A stretch of 64,000 nucleotides of DNA from Begonia masoniana (Eukaryota; Streptophyta; Magnoliopsida; Cucurbitales; Begoniaceae): contig CM039508.1 in the NCBI GenBank assembly GCA_022432975.1, forward strand, positions 31,142,433-31,206,432, in the 5' to 3' direction. Every line of letters begins with the position of its first letter. Within the stretch, counting starts at the first letter, position 1. The position numbers and the translations under genes were made by a program. The notes under the pieces are model-generated. The model ran no database searches. It saw nothing but the letters and a program-made list of their open reading frames with translations, and was not told the origin of the DNA. Shown piece after piece: positions 41,101-52,520 of the stretch.

Positions 41101-44100
41101 TAAGCCCAGGAACTCACGCAAACCAGAGTGAAATAGATTTAGAGCATCTTCTTGAATCTTTGCAGCCCCATATCTCAGGGGGCACGATTTAAACGGAAAG
41201 TTCTTATGCAAATGAGAATCATTAGACTGCAACATAGATAACAAATATTGAATAAGAAAAGAGGACAGCATGTAGCAAAGAATCAAATAACTTTATTCAT
41301 TGATCCAATGTTACAAAAGCAAACATGTTTATAGGAGATTTAAGTACCACATATGCTCGAGCATGTAATGTAAGCGTGTGAGCAATACGCTTGTTATCAT
41401 CAAAATCACATTGCAGACGTTCACTCAATTCTTGACAAAGCTCATCAAGCCAATGTTGAACCTGAATTCAAGGAACACAAGGTGATGAGCACCTTATAAC
41501 CATAACCATAAGAGGTCCAACTCCCCGATGTATTATTTTGCCAAGAACCTTAAATTCAGAAATTTAAGAGTCTAAGCTTCCACATACATGTCCCCAAAAA
41601 AATAGAAAAAGGGTTGCAAAAGTTTGTTCAGTCCACTTTGTGAATCATCAATTGCACCATACTTTTCCATATCAATCGCATAAAATTTTTTGTAGTCTCA
41701 CTTCTTTATTTTAAAACAATGTTCACAGAGACTTCAGAGCTTATTAGACATCTTTATACAATTAATATTTCTTCCTCTCGTTGCATCTGGTTAAAGCATG
41801 TTGACAGTAAACATGTTGTCACTTTTGCATGGATGCTGATAAATAATATTTTTAACAGCTCAGGCTCTCTCAGCATCAATATTAGACAAGTGACATCACA
41901 TTTACACCATAGCATAAGAGGAAAAATACAACATTTATGAAGTGATTTTACCCTTTTTTCTAAAACATTTTCTCATCAATCAAATTTAGCATGTAAATAA
42001 CAGCCTCGGATAAGATTCTTCCAAAAGAAGCTTCTTGATCACTACCTGTTTCATTATATGATGCAGTTAATGAATCGTGTATCAACATTTGAGTCTTCAA
42101 AAAAACATCTAAGATTGCTGACAAGTAATCAAAAGCTGCAATCTAAAGTTCACCCACATACAGGGGCTGACATGCATTCCTTTTTTTTTTTTTTGTGAGA
42201 ACATATAGCGTGCATTCTTTAAAAGCAAATCATGCAAGAACTCTACTTGAAGGATGTCACAAAGTAAACTACTCGGCCTTCCCATAAATTCACATAAATT
42301 CTTAGCTTGAATACGATTGTATTTCAGGAAGAGTATATATAGTTTGCATAAAGAAACCATCTAATGGGAAACCAATTTTCTTACAGAAGAAATGGTCTTC
42401 AAAGCTCTAAGGCCAGGAAATGTCTTCCCTGAACCATGGCTCTTGGGAAGAAGGCGCTGCTCAACTTCTTCTCCACTAATCCCTCTAGCAATATTCCATA
42501 ACCAAGTGCTAAAATCCCAAACAAAAATTATAAATCAGAAATAACATCTTCACAGCAGTGGACAACTGTGAAAGGAACCAACTGTAAGGAATGGCAATGA
42601 AAGAATTCTCTTCCAACTATTGTTATTATCATTGGAATTGTTAATTTAAGTGAAAGAGATATCATATCGCACAAAAATAAGTGAGAAAGTGACAGAAAAG
42701 TTTAAGAATAAAAATCAAAATAAACTACTGAACAAACTGGAAAATGGACAATCACAGACCATAATCCAGAAATGAGAACTTGTGAAAATTCATTTCATGC
42801 AAAAAAATAAATAATAACAACTGACTCCGTTTGTTCAGAAATGTTAATTTTTTCTCCAATAAGTGAGACATAAAAAATTATCCTAGTATCTTGTACCCAG
42901 TATTGATGCCATAACGTTCCTGTAGCTTCATCTCTGGAAACTTGAGCAAATCTCCTACAGTATTCACACCAAGATCACTTTGTAAAGAACTTCCCAGCTT
43001 TCCTCCGAGCTGTTTCCTGCAATTAATAATATGTCCCATTCTATATGTAAATTATTTTCCATTATATAACCATGGAAGACTTGGCAACTATAGGGATTGT
43101 TCAAGACATCCCTAGCATAAAAATTGATATGGAAAAGCTCATCTAAACAACACAACATATTAATTAATTTAAACAAAACTAAAATTTGTATCAGTTTTAA
43201 ATGTCAAATGTGCAAGGTGAATTCCCATTTCTCATCTTTTATTTAAAGTCACTTGGAAAAGATTAACCAAACATTTCTCATTTCTTCCATATAATACTAT
43301 CACTAGAACAACTTCGAAATTATTGCTTGCCAAGCTTCAAGATGAGCCATTTCATAAAAGCCAAACCACCAAACTCAATTACCAAATCAGTCAAATAAAC
43401 TCTCTAGTCCTCCTAGTACAATATGGTTACTTTGAGCCGAATTCTGCATGGTGTTCATGAAGTTAACCAAAAACGTGTTATACTAAGTAGGGAGAAGAAA
43501 AATCTCTTATATACCAATCATTTTTTACTCTCTCAAACGATGTGAAATTGTGCACCTCCACTGGTATGAGTTACGCCCTCACAATCAACAGAATCTCAGA
43601 TCGTCATTCTCTTCGTAGAGTTTATTGTCACAATCTCCATCTTTAGGCCTTGATATCTCCATCGATCACACTTTCAGTTAGGCTTTGACTTTGGTACCAT
43701 TTGTGGAATCTTCAATCTTCCTAATACAATATTATCTGTTTTAGATCAAAGTTTGCATAATTTTATTATTGAACTTAGCCCAAAACACATTGTTCTAAGA
43801 ATGAGAAAACTCTTCTTATAAACAATTCACTTTTCACTTTTCTCTGTGATGTTACATTGTGCACCCTCACTAATATGAACTGACCTCTCACAATCAAAAT
43901 AATCATGAATCGACCTTGTCTTCACCACATGAGCTGTTACAATCTCTCTCTTTGGGTCTTGCGTCTTCGTCAACCACACTTCTTCTTGGACTTTGACTCT
44001 GATACCCTCTGTGGAGTCCTTAGTCTTTCTAATACAATAATGTTCACTTTGTATCAAAACTCGTATGATTTTGTTTTTGAGGTTAGCTTAAAATGAGTTC

Positions 44101-47100
44101 TAAGTAGGGAGGATAATTCTACTTATAAACCATTTACTTTCCATTATCCCAAGCAATGTGAGATTATATACCTCTACTATTATGGACTAAATTCTCACAA
44201 TCAACAGAATGTTGAGTCATACTTGTTTTCACAAGGTGAGCTGTCACAAGTTAATTGGTAAGACTCTTCCCATTTGGTTCAAATATGCAAGGTGAATAAG
44301 GGAAGTAAAAATAAATAATTTGTCGAGTTACTTGTTTTCATCTATTTACTTAATTGCCTACAAAAGATATTACAACATTTTACAACTTTAGAAGGTTATT
44401 TTGGGTATACTAACTATAGTTTGTCAAGATTCTTTGGGAGGAGAATGGGGAAAGGGGAAGGCACTGCAAAATTTGTGAATCATTTCCTTGGGAGAGCTTA
44501 AAGACCTCATGAATTGTCTGTTGATCTTGTTTCCTTTCTTTACTTGTAACAATCAAAATTTCTTCACCGACGTCAACAACAAATTGTCGGCAAATTAAAG
44601 AGTAGGAGAAAATTTGACACAAACTTAAACTCTCACCAATTTCTCTACGGATTGGTCCGGGAAAATTAAGAAGATGTTGGGATATTTTCCCTTTAAATTG
44701 AGGAACTCGATGATGAAAAAAAATCACACCAAAACCATCTCTCTCTCTCTCTCTCTCGTTCTAAAAACCAGAAACTTACCTCGTCGGAAATCAGCAACCC
44801 GAGCTCCGGCGAAGTTTGTTTTCTCTCGGTCGAGCTTCATTTCTCGACAGCGAGCTTCGACGAAGCTTCCCTCGACCGAACACCCTTCCGTCGACGACCC
44901 ACCGAAACCCTCTCGGCTCGCCCTTCCTCTCGGCCCCTCGAGCCCTCTCTCTCTCTTTCTGGTCGCCGTTCGACATCGCAAAGAGAGAAGCTCTCTCTCT
45001 GCTCTCTGCCCTCGCGAAGAAGAAGAGGGTGGTTCAGTTTTATTTTTAAACTGAACCGGTTCTTTTCAGCCGAACCGAACCAGCTTGACCCGAACCCGAC
45101 ACTGTTCATCCGACCTGAACCGAACCGGCCCAACAGTAAACCGAACCGACCCGGACCGGCACTGTTCTCCGAACCGACTTGGACCGGCACTGTTCGTCCG
45201 ACCGAACCGAACCGGTACTGTTCACCGAACCGACCCGGACCGGCACTGTTCATCGAACCGACCCGAAACCGGTATCCGACCGAACCAAACCGGTACTGTT
45301 CACTGACCGGACCCGAACCAAATTTCCACCGAATCAAACCGGATCGACTTAAGATTTATCCGGTAAGGAATTTCTACCTAAATGGTTGAGAAATTGATTT
45401 ATTAAAGTGAAAAAATAATATTAAGAATTTTATTTAGGTAGAAATATTCTTGGAGGTTGTCAAAATCAGCCCGATTCAACCAACGATCACACGTAAGAAA
45501 TTTCTGCCCAAACTCTGTCAAATTGGATTTATTTAAATAGAAATTTAATACCAAGATTTGAATTAAACAAGATATTATTGAAATATCGGATATTGAAAAA
45601 AATCCTTATAAACTCTAACCGCTCGGAATCCAGGTAAGTGAAATACAAGTTTTGGCTGCAGCCCTACATCACAAGATTATTTTATAATTATTTTATAATT
45701 ATTTTATAATTATTTTATAATTATTTTATTTTTCAGTCACACATTTTCAATGATTGAGCACGTAGATTAGAATATCGACATAGAATAGTTTAAAAGATAA
45801 AACGGATAGGTTATTTGCATGTGTATGAAAAAGTAAAAGGGAATTGACGGAAAATGCGATAGCAAAAACCTGAACGACAGTGAGATGGCGAGCTTGAGCA
45901 TAGGTTTTAACGTGATAGCAAAAGCCTGAACGACAGTGAGATGGTGAGTTTGATCGTTAAAATTAAAAGTAAAAGATGACGAAGCCTGAACGATAATGAG
46001 ATGGCTAAGTCTTAACAGGATTCGGTGAAAGTAAAAGTAAAAGTAAAAGTTTTGTAAAACTGCACGTATTTCCACTTACTGAGATTTTCTCACCGTTTTT
46101 TTTTAACTTGTAATGTAGGTGATTTTTTGTCTGAGGAAGAAATTGCTGCAATTGAGAACCCTCCAGTGGCAAGTGAGCATACCGAAGAAGAGAATATCGT
46201 TGAATTCGAGAAAAAAGAATTTAATTAGTATGGTTTAAATTTTCGAACGATATTTAATATTTTATTTCAGTTTAAGACTTTAATTATTATGTTGAAGTTT
46301 ATTATTATTTAAAGTTTTATAAATTGTGTTAATTATGCAACGGTTTCAATATTTTGACAAATTGTTATAAAGCTTCCGCGGAATTAAAGTTTTCAATTAA
46401 TATTTATTTTTTTAAATTATGATTTAACGCTCGATTTCAAATCAATTTGCGGAAAATTCTAGGGTTTCAAAACTATAATTTTCAATTTGGGGATTTTTAA
46501 ATTGGGGCGTTACATTACTATTAATGATTAAGTATTTTCTTGATCTAAGGGGTGCCTACCATTAATAGATTTAGATTCTCGTACTTCAAGATCCTAATAA
46601 AATAAGAGGAAAATTTGTTTTCCATCCAAAGCATATTTGGTTTCAACTTGCTCTTAAAAAACAATTCCTTAAAACATTTCCTAGATTTTTTTTAATCACG
46701 GTAAAAAAAACCAAAAATTATGTGAACGTTGGAAGAGGCAATTTGACGAAAGTATTTTTTTCTTTCAACAAGAATCATATTTCTACTGAAAAAGTAAACA
46801 GATTAAGCTAGCGTTCAAATTAAAATTCTTCTACATCTTGATATAGAAGCTCCCTTGCAGTTTAACTAGTTTAATCAATTTGATCACTTTACCCGCAACA
46901 ACAATTTATTTAAATTATATCTTTTAAAATTTTCATCCAGGTATCTAGGCTTAGCCAACTACATATCCTACCTATAGGACATTGTATATGATCAATGTGG
47001 GTGCATGCAAATTCAATGGCCAATACAATGACTTGACAACATACCACTCAACATTAAAACTTACATTTTCTTCACTGGTAAGGAATCAAGCAACCCTTTC

Positions 47101-48760
47101 ACACAGGACAAAGGAACAACAGTCTGTTGAAAAGGTTTGTGCATAGCACTCGCAATTTTGGCAAGCATCTGCTGTCAATTTCAATAGTAAGCAACAATGG
47201 CAGTGTTTCAAGTCATGACGAGAATAGTTTTTTTGCAAAAGTCATAACAAGAATAGTCAAGTCGAATGACCAAAATCTAATGAGAAGAGGTGAGAATGTT
47301 GCGCACCTTATTATGAGCAATACCTGCAGAACAAGTAAATTCAGTCTCTTTCAACACTTGCTTCCTAAGTTCTGCCACAATTATGGTTCCGCAAGCTAAA
47401 AGCTTATCACGATGATCTGAATCACTTCGATGGAGCCACTTTTGTACGCTATCGTGTACATCACATTCAACCTGAACTCTTCATCAATTTCAGATTAATA
47501 CATTAAAGGTTAACTTAAGAACATTCATTGCTATGGTCTAGTTGAAAATGACATCACAGTTTGTAAACGCAAAAAGAGAGGTTAATTTTTTCAGCCCGGC
47601 TTCAAGAATAAACAAGTAAACACAAACTAATATTAAACAGATATTTAGAGGGGTAGACAACAAACTACCTTGAATACATCTAATTTTTTTTTCCCTTAAG
47701 ACTAAAAAGACCTAGGAAAGTTTATCAAAATGTCAATGCAGATATCTACCAAGTTTGAAATCATGCCAAGTCCAAATATGAACAAAATTGGATGAAGAAA
47801 CTTGAGAGCAGTCTCTGACCTCATTGTGAAGCCCTAAAATATGTGATTTAAGAGCTTCCTCGTCGATGATCTCCAAGCTCTCTGGAGGAGCTTCCTCCAA
47901 CATTTTCTCAGCTGCATCAGTCAGGTCAAGATAGACTTCATCGATGGAAGCCCTTTCACATGTTCCCTTCCTTGCAAGAACAGACACCACCTAAAAATTG
48001 TATGGAAGTTCACAAAGGCAAAATTACTTACGATGTCAAGGACTCTGAGCAGAAGTCGCTGAAATATAAATAAGACCTCTGAACCAGCATCACGGTACAA
48101 TTTAAGGTCAGCTTTACCACGAGATACTGGAACTTGAACAAGCTGAATTTCTGGGCAAATTTTCTTCGCGCCATCCCCTCTCATTGAACTGAAAACACAC
48201 AATTTTAGAGCCTTAAAAGACTCAAACACTCAGGAAAGGTGGAAATTATAAAAAGAAAAAATAAAACTTTAATGCGCACCGCGTCACACCATATTTGCGA
48301 GCCTCATAGCTGACAGCGATCAAGCCCCCTCCTTTCCATGAATTATATTGAACCACGGCGGTAGGTAAACCCCTTAAGTGTGGCTGTTTGCGCTGCTCCA
48401 CTATCAACATTTTAAGATACCAAAATTTGATTAGAGAACAAGTACAGTCATATTCTAATATATTTAGTTATCAAAAGAAGAAAAGCATCCATGATTTGAC
48501 ATAGTGAACTTGTTCTTGTTCACAGAGGACTAAAATAGATGCAAGCAAAAGTCGCCCTAGGGAGCCAAATATGCCACAAATTCAGTAATCCGAAGAGCAT
48601 AAACAGTAAAAAAAAAAAAAAAGGGAGCAGACAGAAACATAGAGGGAGAAATAGGTTAAGAAAGAGATGAAAAAGAAGAGGAACCTTGAACGTAGAAGCA
48701 GTCGAGGTCGAGGTGAGCGATGATTCTAGGTTCCGTTGAAAGGGGCCTTGCGACCGGCAT
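38106..48760 (-). CDS. POLH: DNA polymerase eta, Y family, 14 coding exons
   Basis: Translesion polymerase that replicates past UV dimers in the nucleus. Exons (minus): 48760-48685, 48400-48280, 48188-48077, 47990-47820, 47471-47307, 47168-47065, 43016-42897, 42508-42385, 41461-41351, 41226-41011, 40454-40352, 39741-39605, 38522-38417, 38293-38106. All junctions are GT-AG with matching phases; total 617 residues, slightly shorter than Arabidopsis POLH. Start MPVARP, then AHLDLDCFYVQ with the first metal-binding Asp pair; exon 4 has SIDEVYLDLT with the catalytic Asp-Glu; GIAHNKMLAKIAS follows. Little-finger blocks include SHGSGKTFPG and SCPLRYGAAKIQEDA. The C-terminal part has SITKYFNGQ and SILSFFSR, PIP-like motifs, and ends SRYFLPSKST. 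Intron 6 (43,017-47,064) is 4 kb and carries a solo-LTR-like insert. The last three exons rest on weaker homology than the catalytic core. The gene appears intact. Confidence 0.93.
43430..44260. repeat. Diverged 309-bp tandem repeat, three copies, in POLH intron 6
   Basis: Equivalent words recur at about 309-bp spacing: GTGAAATTGTGCACCTCCAC (43,541), GTTACATTGTGCACCCTCAC (43,851) and GTGAGATTATATACCTCTAC (44,158), each followed by CTCACAATCAA. Units are considerably diverged, so the array is old. Confidence 0.8.
45085..45330. repeat. Imperfect repeats of CCGAACCGNACTGTTC-type words
   Basis: Roughly 25-30 bp spaced repeats of ACCGAACCG(A/G)CC and CGGNACTGTTC. The same composition is seen at 59,880-60,010 and, on the other strand, at 61,380-61,560, so it is a property of the family 1 element. 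It produces several spurious frames. Confidence 0.8.
45678..45732. repeat. 11-bp AT-rich tandem repeat
   Basis: TTATTTTATAA repeated about five times, directly after the donor-side motif of the family 1 element. Confidence 0.85.
46119..46228 (+). other. Putative acidic mini-exon in LTR, family 1 (intronic copy)
   Basis: After TAATGTAG|GT the frame reads DFLSEEEIAAIENPPVASEH, continues acidic for 16 residues and stops at 46,228. The nested elements carry EFLSEEEMTLIENPPEANEY and EFLSEEEIAAIDNLLVASEH at the same place. Joined to the donor at 45,633 the junction codon is GGT. No upstream long frame exists in this copy (a stop lies nearby). Confidence 0.5.
46520..47064. other. Remainder of POLH intron 6
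   Basis: Non-coding AT-rich intron sequence after the LTR-like insert. Nothing else recognised. Confidence 0.6.
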
Positions 48761-49860
48761 CTCTTCCTCCCTTCACTTTCCCTCCAAAACACCACCCTTC
48801 TTCTTCTCCTTCTTGATGGACATATCCTACAGAGAAAAAGACGAAAAGGTCCTCATCTGCAACTGCTGCTATTGAAGGTTCTTTTAGTAATAACCAATTT
48901 TCAATATACTATTTTGTAAATACCAACGAGCCTTCTGATTTTAGGATTTGTTTAAATTTGTTCATTATACAATTTTAATTTTTCAATTAAGTCCTTCTAA
49001 TTTTTTTTTTTAGGTAATCTTAAATTATTATTATGATTTCTATTTTTTAATTAATTATTTCCTGCTACTAGATTATTTTCTTAAATTGTTGTTTTTATCA
49101 AAGTATTATTTGTAATTCTATTTAAAAACTCACTTGTAATCTTTTAAAAGAATTTTCACAATTAATAAAATTATTCTTATTTTGAGAGATAGATATTTCA
49201 CGGCTGCATATTTTATTTTCCATTTTGATTATAAAACATACCTTATGCACCAAATTAGGATCGGAGCAAGGATTCTATCTCGATCTCACAGCCGCATACG
49301 GTTGTATTGGAAAAAAAAAAGTTGCGACAACAAACGGAAACTCGATGTTGTTGATAAGAGACTACCATCAAGAATCGACGTGATGGAATTGATGAGAATC
49401 TTCTTGACATCAAACTGCGAAATAGAGATTTAAAACTAGAGTTTTCGACGAGGAAGAAAAACACTTCAAGTAATGGAAAAAAAATCGCATCACGAACATT
49501 GCTCGAAACTTTAACAAGACAGACACAAAAACCAAGCTGATATCTTTCAGCTTATTTGAAATAACACTTATTTTCAACGTAGATATATGGGAAACTTTAC
49601 AATAGATTTTCTTGATTAAGTTTGCATTGTCGAATTTTTTTTTAAACTATTTAAACATCGCAGAATAAAATCAAGTCAAACTCGTAATATATAAATCAAA
49701 AAGTGGAGCTTCATTGTGATGGGAACAACTTTTATTTGCCAAAGGCAAGGAAAGTCACGAATTCAAACCTGGCTAAAAATGAAAAGTTTGTTACAAAGAC
49801 AATTTCTTCCTTATGATATTATAGCAGTTTTCGGTTAACATTATCAAAATTGTTGTCAAG
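48761..49860. other. Intergenic region upstream of POLH
   Basis: The first about 150 bp should be the POLH leader and promoter; it holds no clear TATA box. The rest is AT-rich. The part from about 49,180 may be the leader of the decayed retroelement that follows. No gene supported. Confidence 0.45.
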
Positions 49861-50700
49861 CAAATCGTATGGTAAATGAATATATTGAGGAACTTTATCG
49901 ATCAAATGCTAATGCCAATTTATTTAAGACAGAGAACCAACTAATAGTTCGATACGTTGGAGGTCTCAAACTAGTTATATTCAAGATGGACTGGTTCTTC
50001 AATCTGTATGAACAATCACATATACAGTTATATATGACAATGAAAATAGAAATTTATATCAACAATACTATGACATGTACACAAAACAATTTTAAACGAC
50101 AATTTCTAGAAAGTTCATATATTCTAAAAGATCGACAACTATTAAATGTAACGACAATAACTATAAAGATATTTCTTCAAATCAAAACTCAGAGCAAAAT
50201 CACTGTGGCACTTCTTCAACCACGGTTCATCATGATACTCGAGTCTAAATCTACTAGCAACAAGTTAATAATAAACATTATGCGCGCCGTAATCCCAAAA
50301 AGTATTTTTGATGCAACCGACCATGACATCTTTCAAATGACCGTCTGAAATGGATTCGGTTAACTTTATAGAAGAAGATGATGGTGATGAAGAACACAAT
50401 ATTAAAGGAGATATTTATGTAAATGGCGAATTTGCATAAAGTGATTGTGGGAGAGGAAGTAGTGCATTCTCCAAATGACTTTTGCTTACCTCAAAAGAAT
50501 CAGATAACTTTCAACGTCACAAAATTATTCGAACATGACCCATAATTGGTGACAAAGTTTGTACCGTAATGATTGACAGTAACAACATAAAAAAATATTA
50601 TTTCTAAAATTTTGGTAAATACAATGAATTTAGAGACTGAAAAATATTTCCTGAATAAAATTGGTTGGATTAAAAATGTTTTGTAGTTGAAGTTTACAAA
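49861..50700 (+). pseudogene. Decayed Ty3/Gypsy gag and protease
   Basis: Plus-strand frame 49,869-50,348 begins VNEYIEELYRSNANANLF and continues TENQLIVRYVGGLK, the usual gag block of plant Gypsy elements (a Y-x-EEFY...ENQLxxRYxxGLK pattern). The rest of gag is unrecognisable. Near 50,510-50,690, across frameshifts and stops, a retropepsin remnant follows: GDKVCTVMIDS, then NLETEKYF and KIGWIKN, like the protease at 18,050-18,170. AT-rich and heavily mutated, so much older than the copies in the left half. No LTRs found. Confidence 0.7.
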
Positions 50701-50743
50701 ATTTCAATGACAATCAGAAAATAATACAAAATAAGTACATGAA

Positions 50744-51601
50744 TTACAAACAATTGGGTTCAGAGTGAGGAGGCCTTGCCAGAATCTGAGAGATGCAGTT
50801 GATGAGGGAACACAGTCCTCCTAAAAAGTTATGATCAATGACACCCTTCCCTTCCACAACATGCGCAAAGTCAACAAGTTTAACCACTGCATTTGGACTT
50901 CTTCCTTCCTTCACACCCTCCCCATCATACACCATCAGCACCGAGCAAGAATAGAAATGGTACGTTGTCTGCTCTTCAAACCATGCTTTTAGCTCCGTCA
51001 ACTGCCCCATTATTCCACCGGACCCTCCGTACACAGCTGGCGCGTAACAACAATCTAGATATTTACCACTCGGCTTCGAAGAAACAAACTGTCTCAACAC
51101 CCACTTACAGTCTTGAACAGAATATTTTCTAGTGACCTTTTTCTCCAGCTTCCAGTATCCACGTTCTTTGCTTCCATAAACTTGCACACCAGATAACCTG
51201 AATCCCAGCCGAAGGCTTGAGCTTTCTCTATCTTTTTCCACGCACTTGGCGATGTACTCATCCGTTGCTTCAGGATACCAAGTTCTAGAACCGATCTTCA
51301 TGTCTAGTACGGACGGATTGACATAATTACAGACAATATCCTCCAACACTAGGTGAGGATGCAACCCAGACCCGTCTGATGCTTGCAAAAGCTTAGTTCC
51401 ATAAAACTGAGGGAAGAACCGACGGATGTGATGTGGGACCATTGTGTCTGAGGAAAATGATGAGTAGAAAGAGGCCTCACTGGAACCTCGATTGTCATTT
51501 TGAAGAGGTTTGAAGAAGTGTCCTGAACCGTCTATAAGAGGACCAAGCACTCCATTGCAGGCCTGATGCCCAGCAACTTGATGATCTGGGACCTTCAGCA
51601 T
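50744..51601 (-). CDS. IPK2: Inositol polyphosphate multikinase (IPK2/IPMK)
   Basis: Phosphorylates inositol trisphosphate and tetrakisphosphate (6/3-kinase activity) toward InsP5, feeding phytate and signalling pools; nuclear and cytosolic in plants. A single 285-codon exon, the usual plant length. N-terminus MLKVPDHQVAGHQACNG and FFKPLQNDNRGSSEASFY; the family signature PSVLDMKIGSRTW (PxxxDxKxG, residues 96-108) holds the inositol-binding Asp and Lys; VKLVDFAH (240-247) supplies the metal-binding Asp of the DFAH box, followed by GVIDHNFLGGLCSLI. An acceptor (CAATCTTAG|GTCTCC) lies six bases before the ATG, so the leader is spliced. The nearest upstream exon-like sequence is an ATP synthase fragment at 52,521. 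No frame damage; probably functional. Confidence 0.96.
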   Translation of the reverse strand: MLKVPDHQVAGHQACNGVLGPLIDGSGHFFKPLQNDNRGSSEASFYSSFSSDTMVPHHIRRFFPQFYGTKLLQASDGSGLHPHLVLEDIVCNYVNPSVLDMKIGSRTWYPEATDEYIAKCVEKDRESSSLRLGFRLSGVQVYGSKERGYWKLEKKVTRKYSVQDCKWVLRQFVSSKPSGKYLDCCYAPAVYGGSGGIMGQLTELKAWFEEQTTYHFYSCSVLMVYDGEGVKEGRSPNAVVKLVDFAHVVEGKGVIDHNFLGGLCSLINCISQILARPPHSEPNCL

Positions 51602-52520
51602 GGAGACCTAAGATTGAGGTGAATTCGTATAACAAAAAACCATTAGTTACATCTAACATTATTTGAACAAAATACGATCTCCTGATTCGATTTAACAATA
51701 AATAAATTAGGTAATATTTGGGTCAGGAAAATAAGAATGATAATAAATTCAGATAGTGCGTGCACTCTGATGTGCTTTTAGATTCAAGAGCATCTCCATG
51801 AATCAATGATTAAATCTACTCCACTACATAATTTATATGATAATGAAATCAAAAAGTTTTCTTGTTTTTTGACAACTACTACTACTACTACCTTCAAAGT
51901 GCTTAAAATGTTGATTACATAGAATTTCCAAAGTTTGTAAGCCAATCAAAACATAGGAAAGACGAGCGAAATCAACGAAAATATATATCTATTTTAGAAA
52001 AGCATCCCTTAATTTATCAACAGTTTCTGAGTTAATTAATCACAACAAGAATTGAAAGAAAAGGAAAAAAACATTAATTTGTCTGTCAATCTGTAGTCTC
52101 TAAAAGATGAGTTTTATAAAAGTTCCATCTTAACTTTAGAGCAATATCCTCATTACCCATCCATCAATCATATTGAGACGTAAAGTAAAAGTGTTTTGAA
52201 GATGCAAACATTGGTAATGTGGCAAAAATAGTTTAAAATTTAAAATACATAATTTCAAAGATTAATTTCGATTAGGGAAAAGAAAAAGAAAAACTCTCTC
52301 AATCTCTTCCATGTTATAATCAGAGAGGAATCACGTGTTACAGAAGGTGGAGATTGTTCATGATGCCCACAAATGTCACCAAATACCTTATAACATCTAA
52401 ATATATGAATCCAGTCATACTACGAATCAATTTGAGAAAAACCAAAACGAAATTGAGATTCCATGCAATCAAAATCAAGAAAAATGAAAGAAAATCACAA
52501 ATAATGATTCTCGGACAGAC
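51602..52520. other. Putative leader intron of IPK2
   Basis: Non-coding AT-rich sequence between the IPK2 acceptor (51,608) and the donor of the ATP synthase-like exon (52,520). The true IPK2 leader exon was not identified here. Confidence 0.45.

Larger units (their letters stand above)
44545..46514 (+). mobile_element. Solo-LTR-like element, family 1, in POLH intron 6, TSD TTACT
   Basis: Begins TGTAACAATC, ends TTGGGGCGTTACA and is flanked by TTACT on both sides (44,540-44,544 and 46,515-46,519), so insertion by an LTR-type integrase is well supported. 1,970 bp, no gag or pol. Internal order: CT-rich block (44,740-45,050), a GC-rich stretch of repeated CCGAACCGG/ACTGTTC words (45,085-45,330), donor CCAG|GTAAGTG at 45,633/45,634, a CCTACATCACAAG motif, an acceptor CTTGTAATGTAG at 46,118 and the acidic mini-exon. 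It is in the opposite orientation to POLH. Closely related to the two elements nested at 58,747-62,346. Confidence 0.88.

Noticed and set aside
44674..45337. Several overlapping frames in the GC-rich block
   Set aside because: They come from repeated CCGAACCGG words and CT microsatellite inside an LTR-like element; open in several frames at once.
48520..48795. Frame starting MVFWRESEGRKRC as the POLH start
   Set aside because: It is out of frame with the conserved AHLDLDCFYVQ block; the ATG at 48,760 (MPVARP) is in frame and matches known POLH starts.
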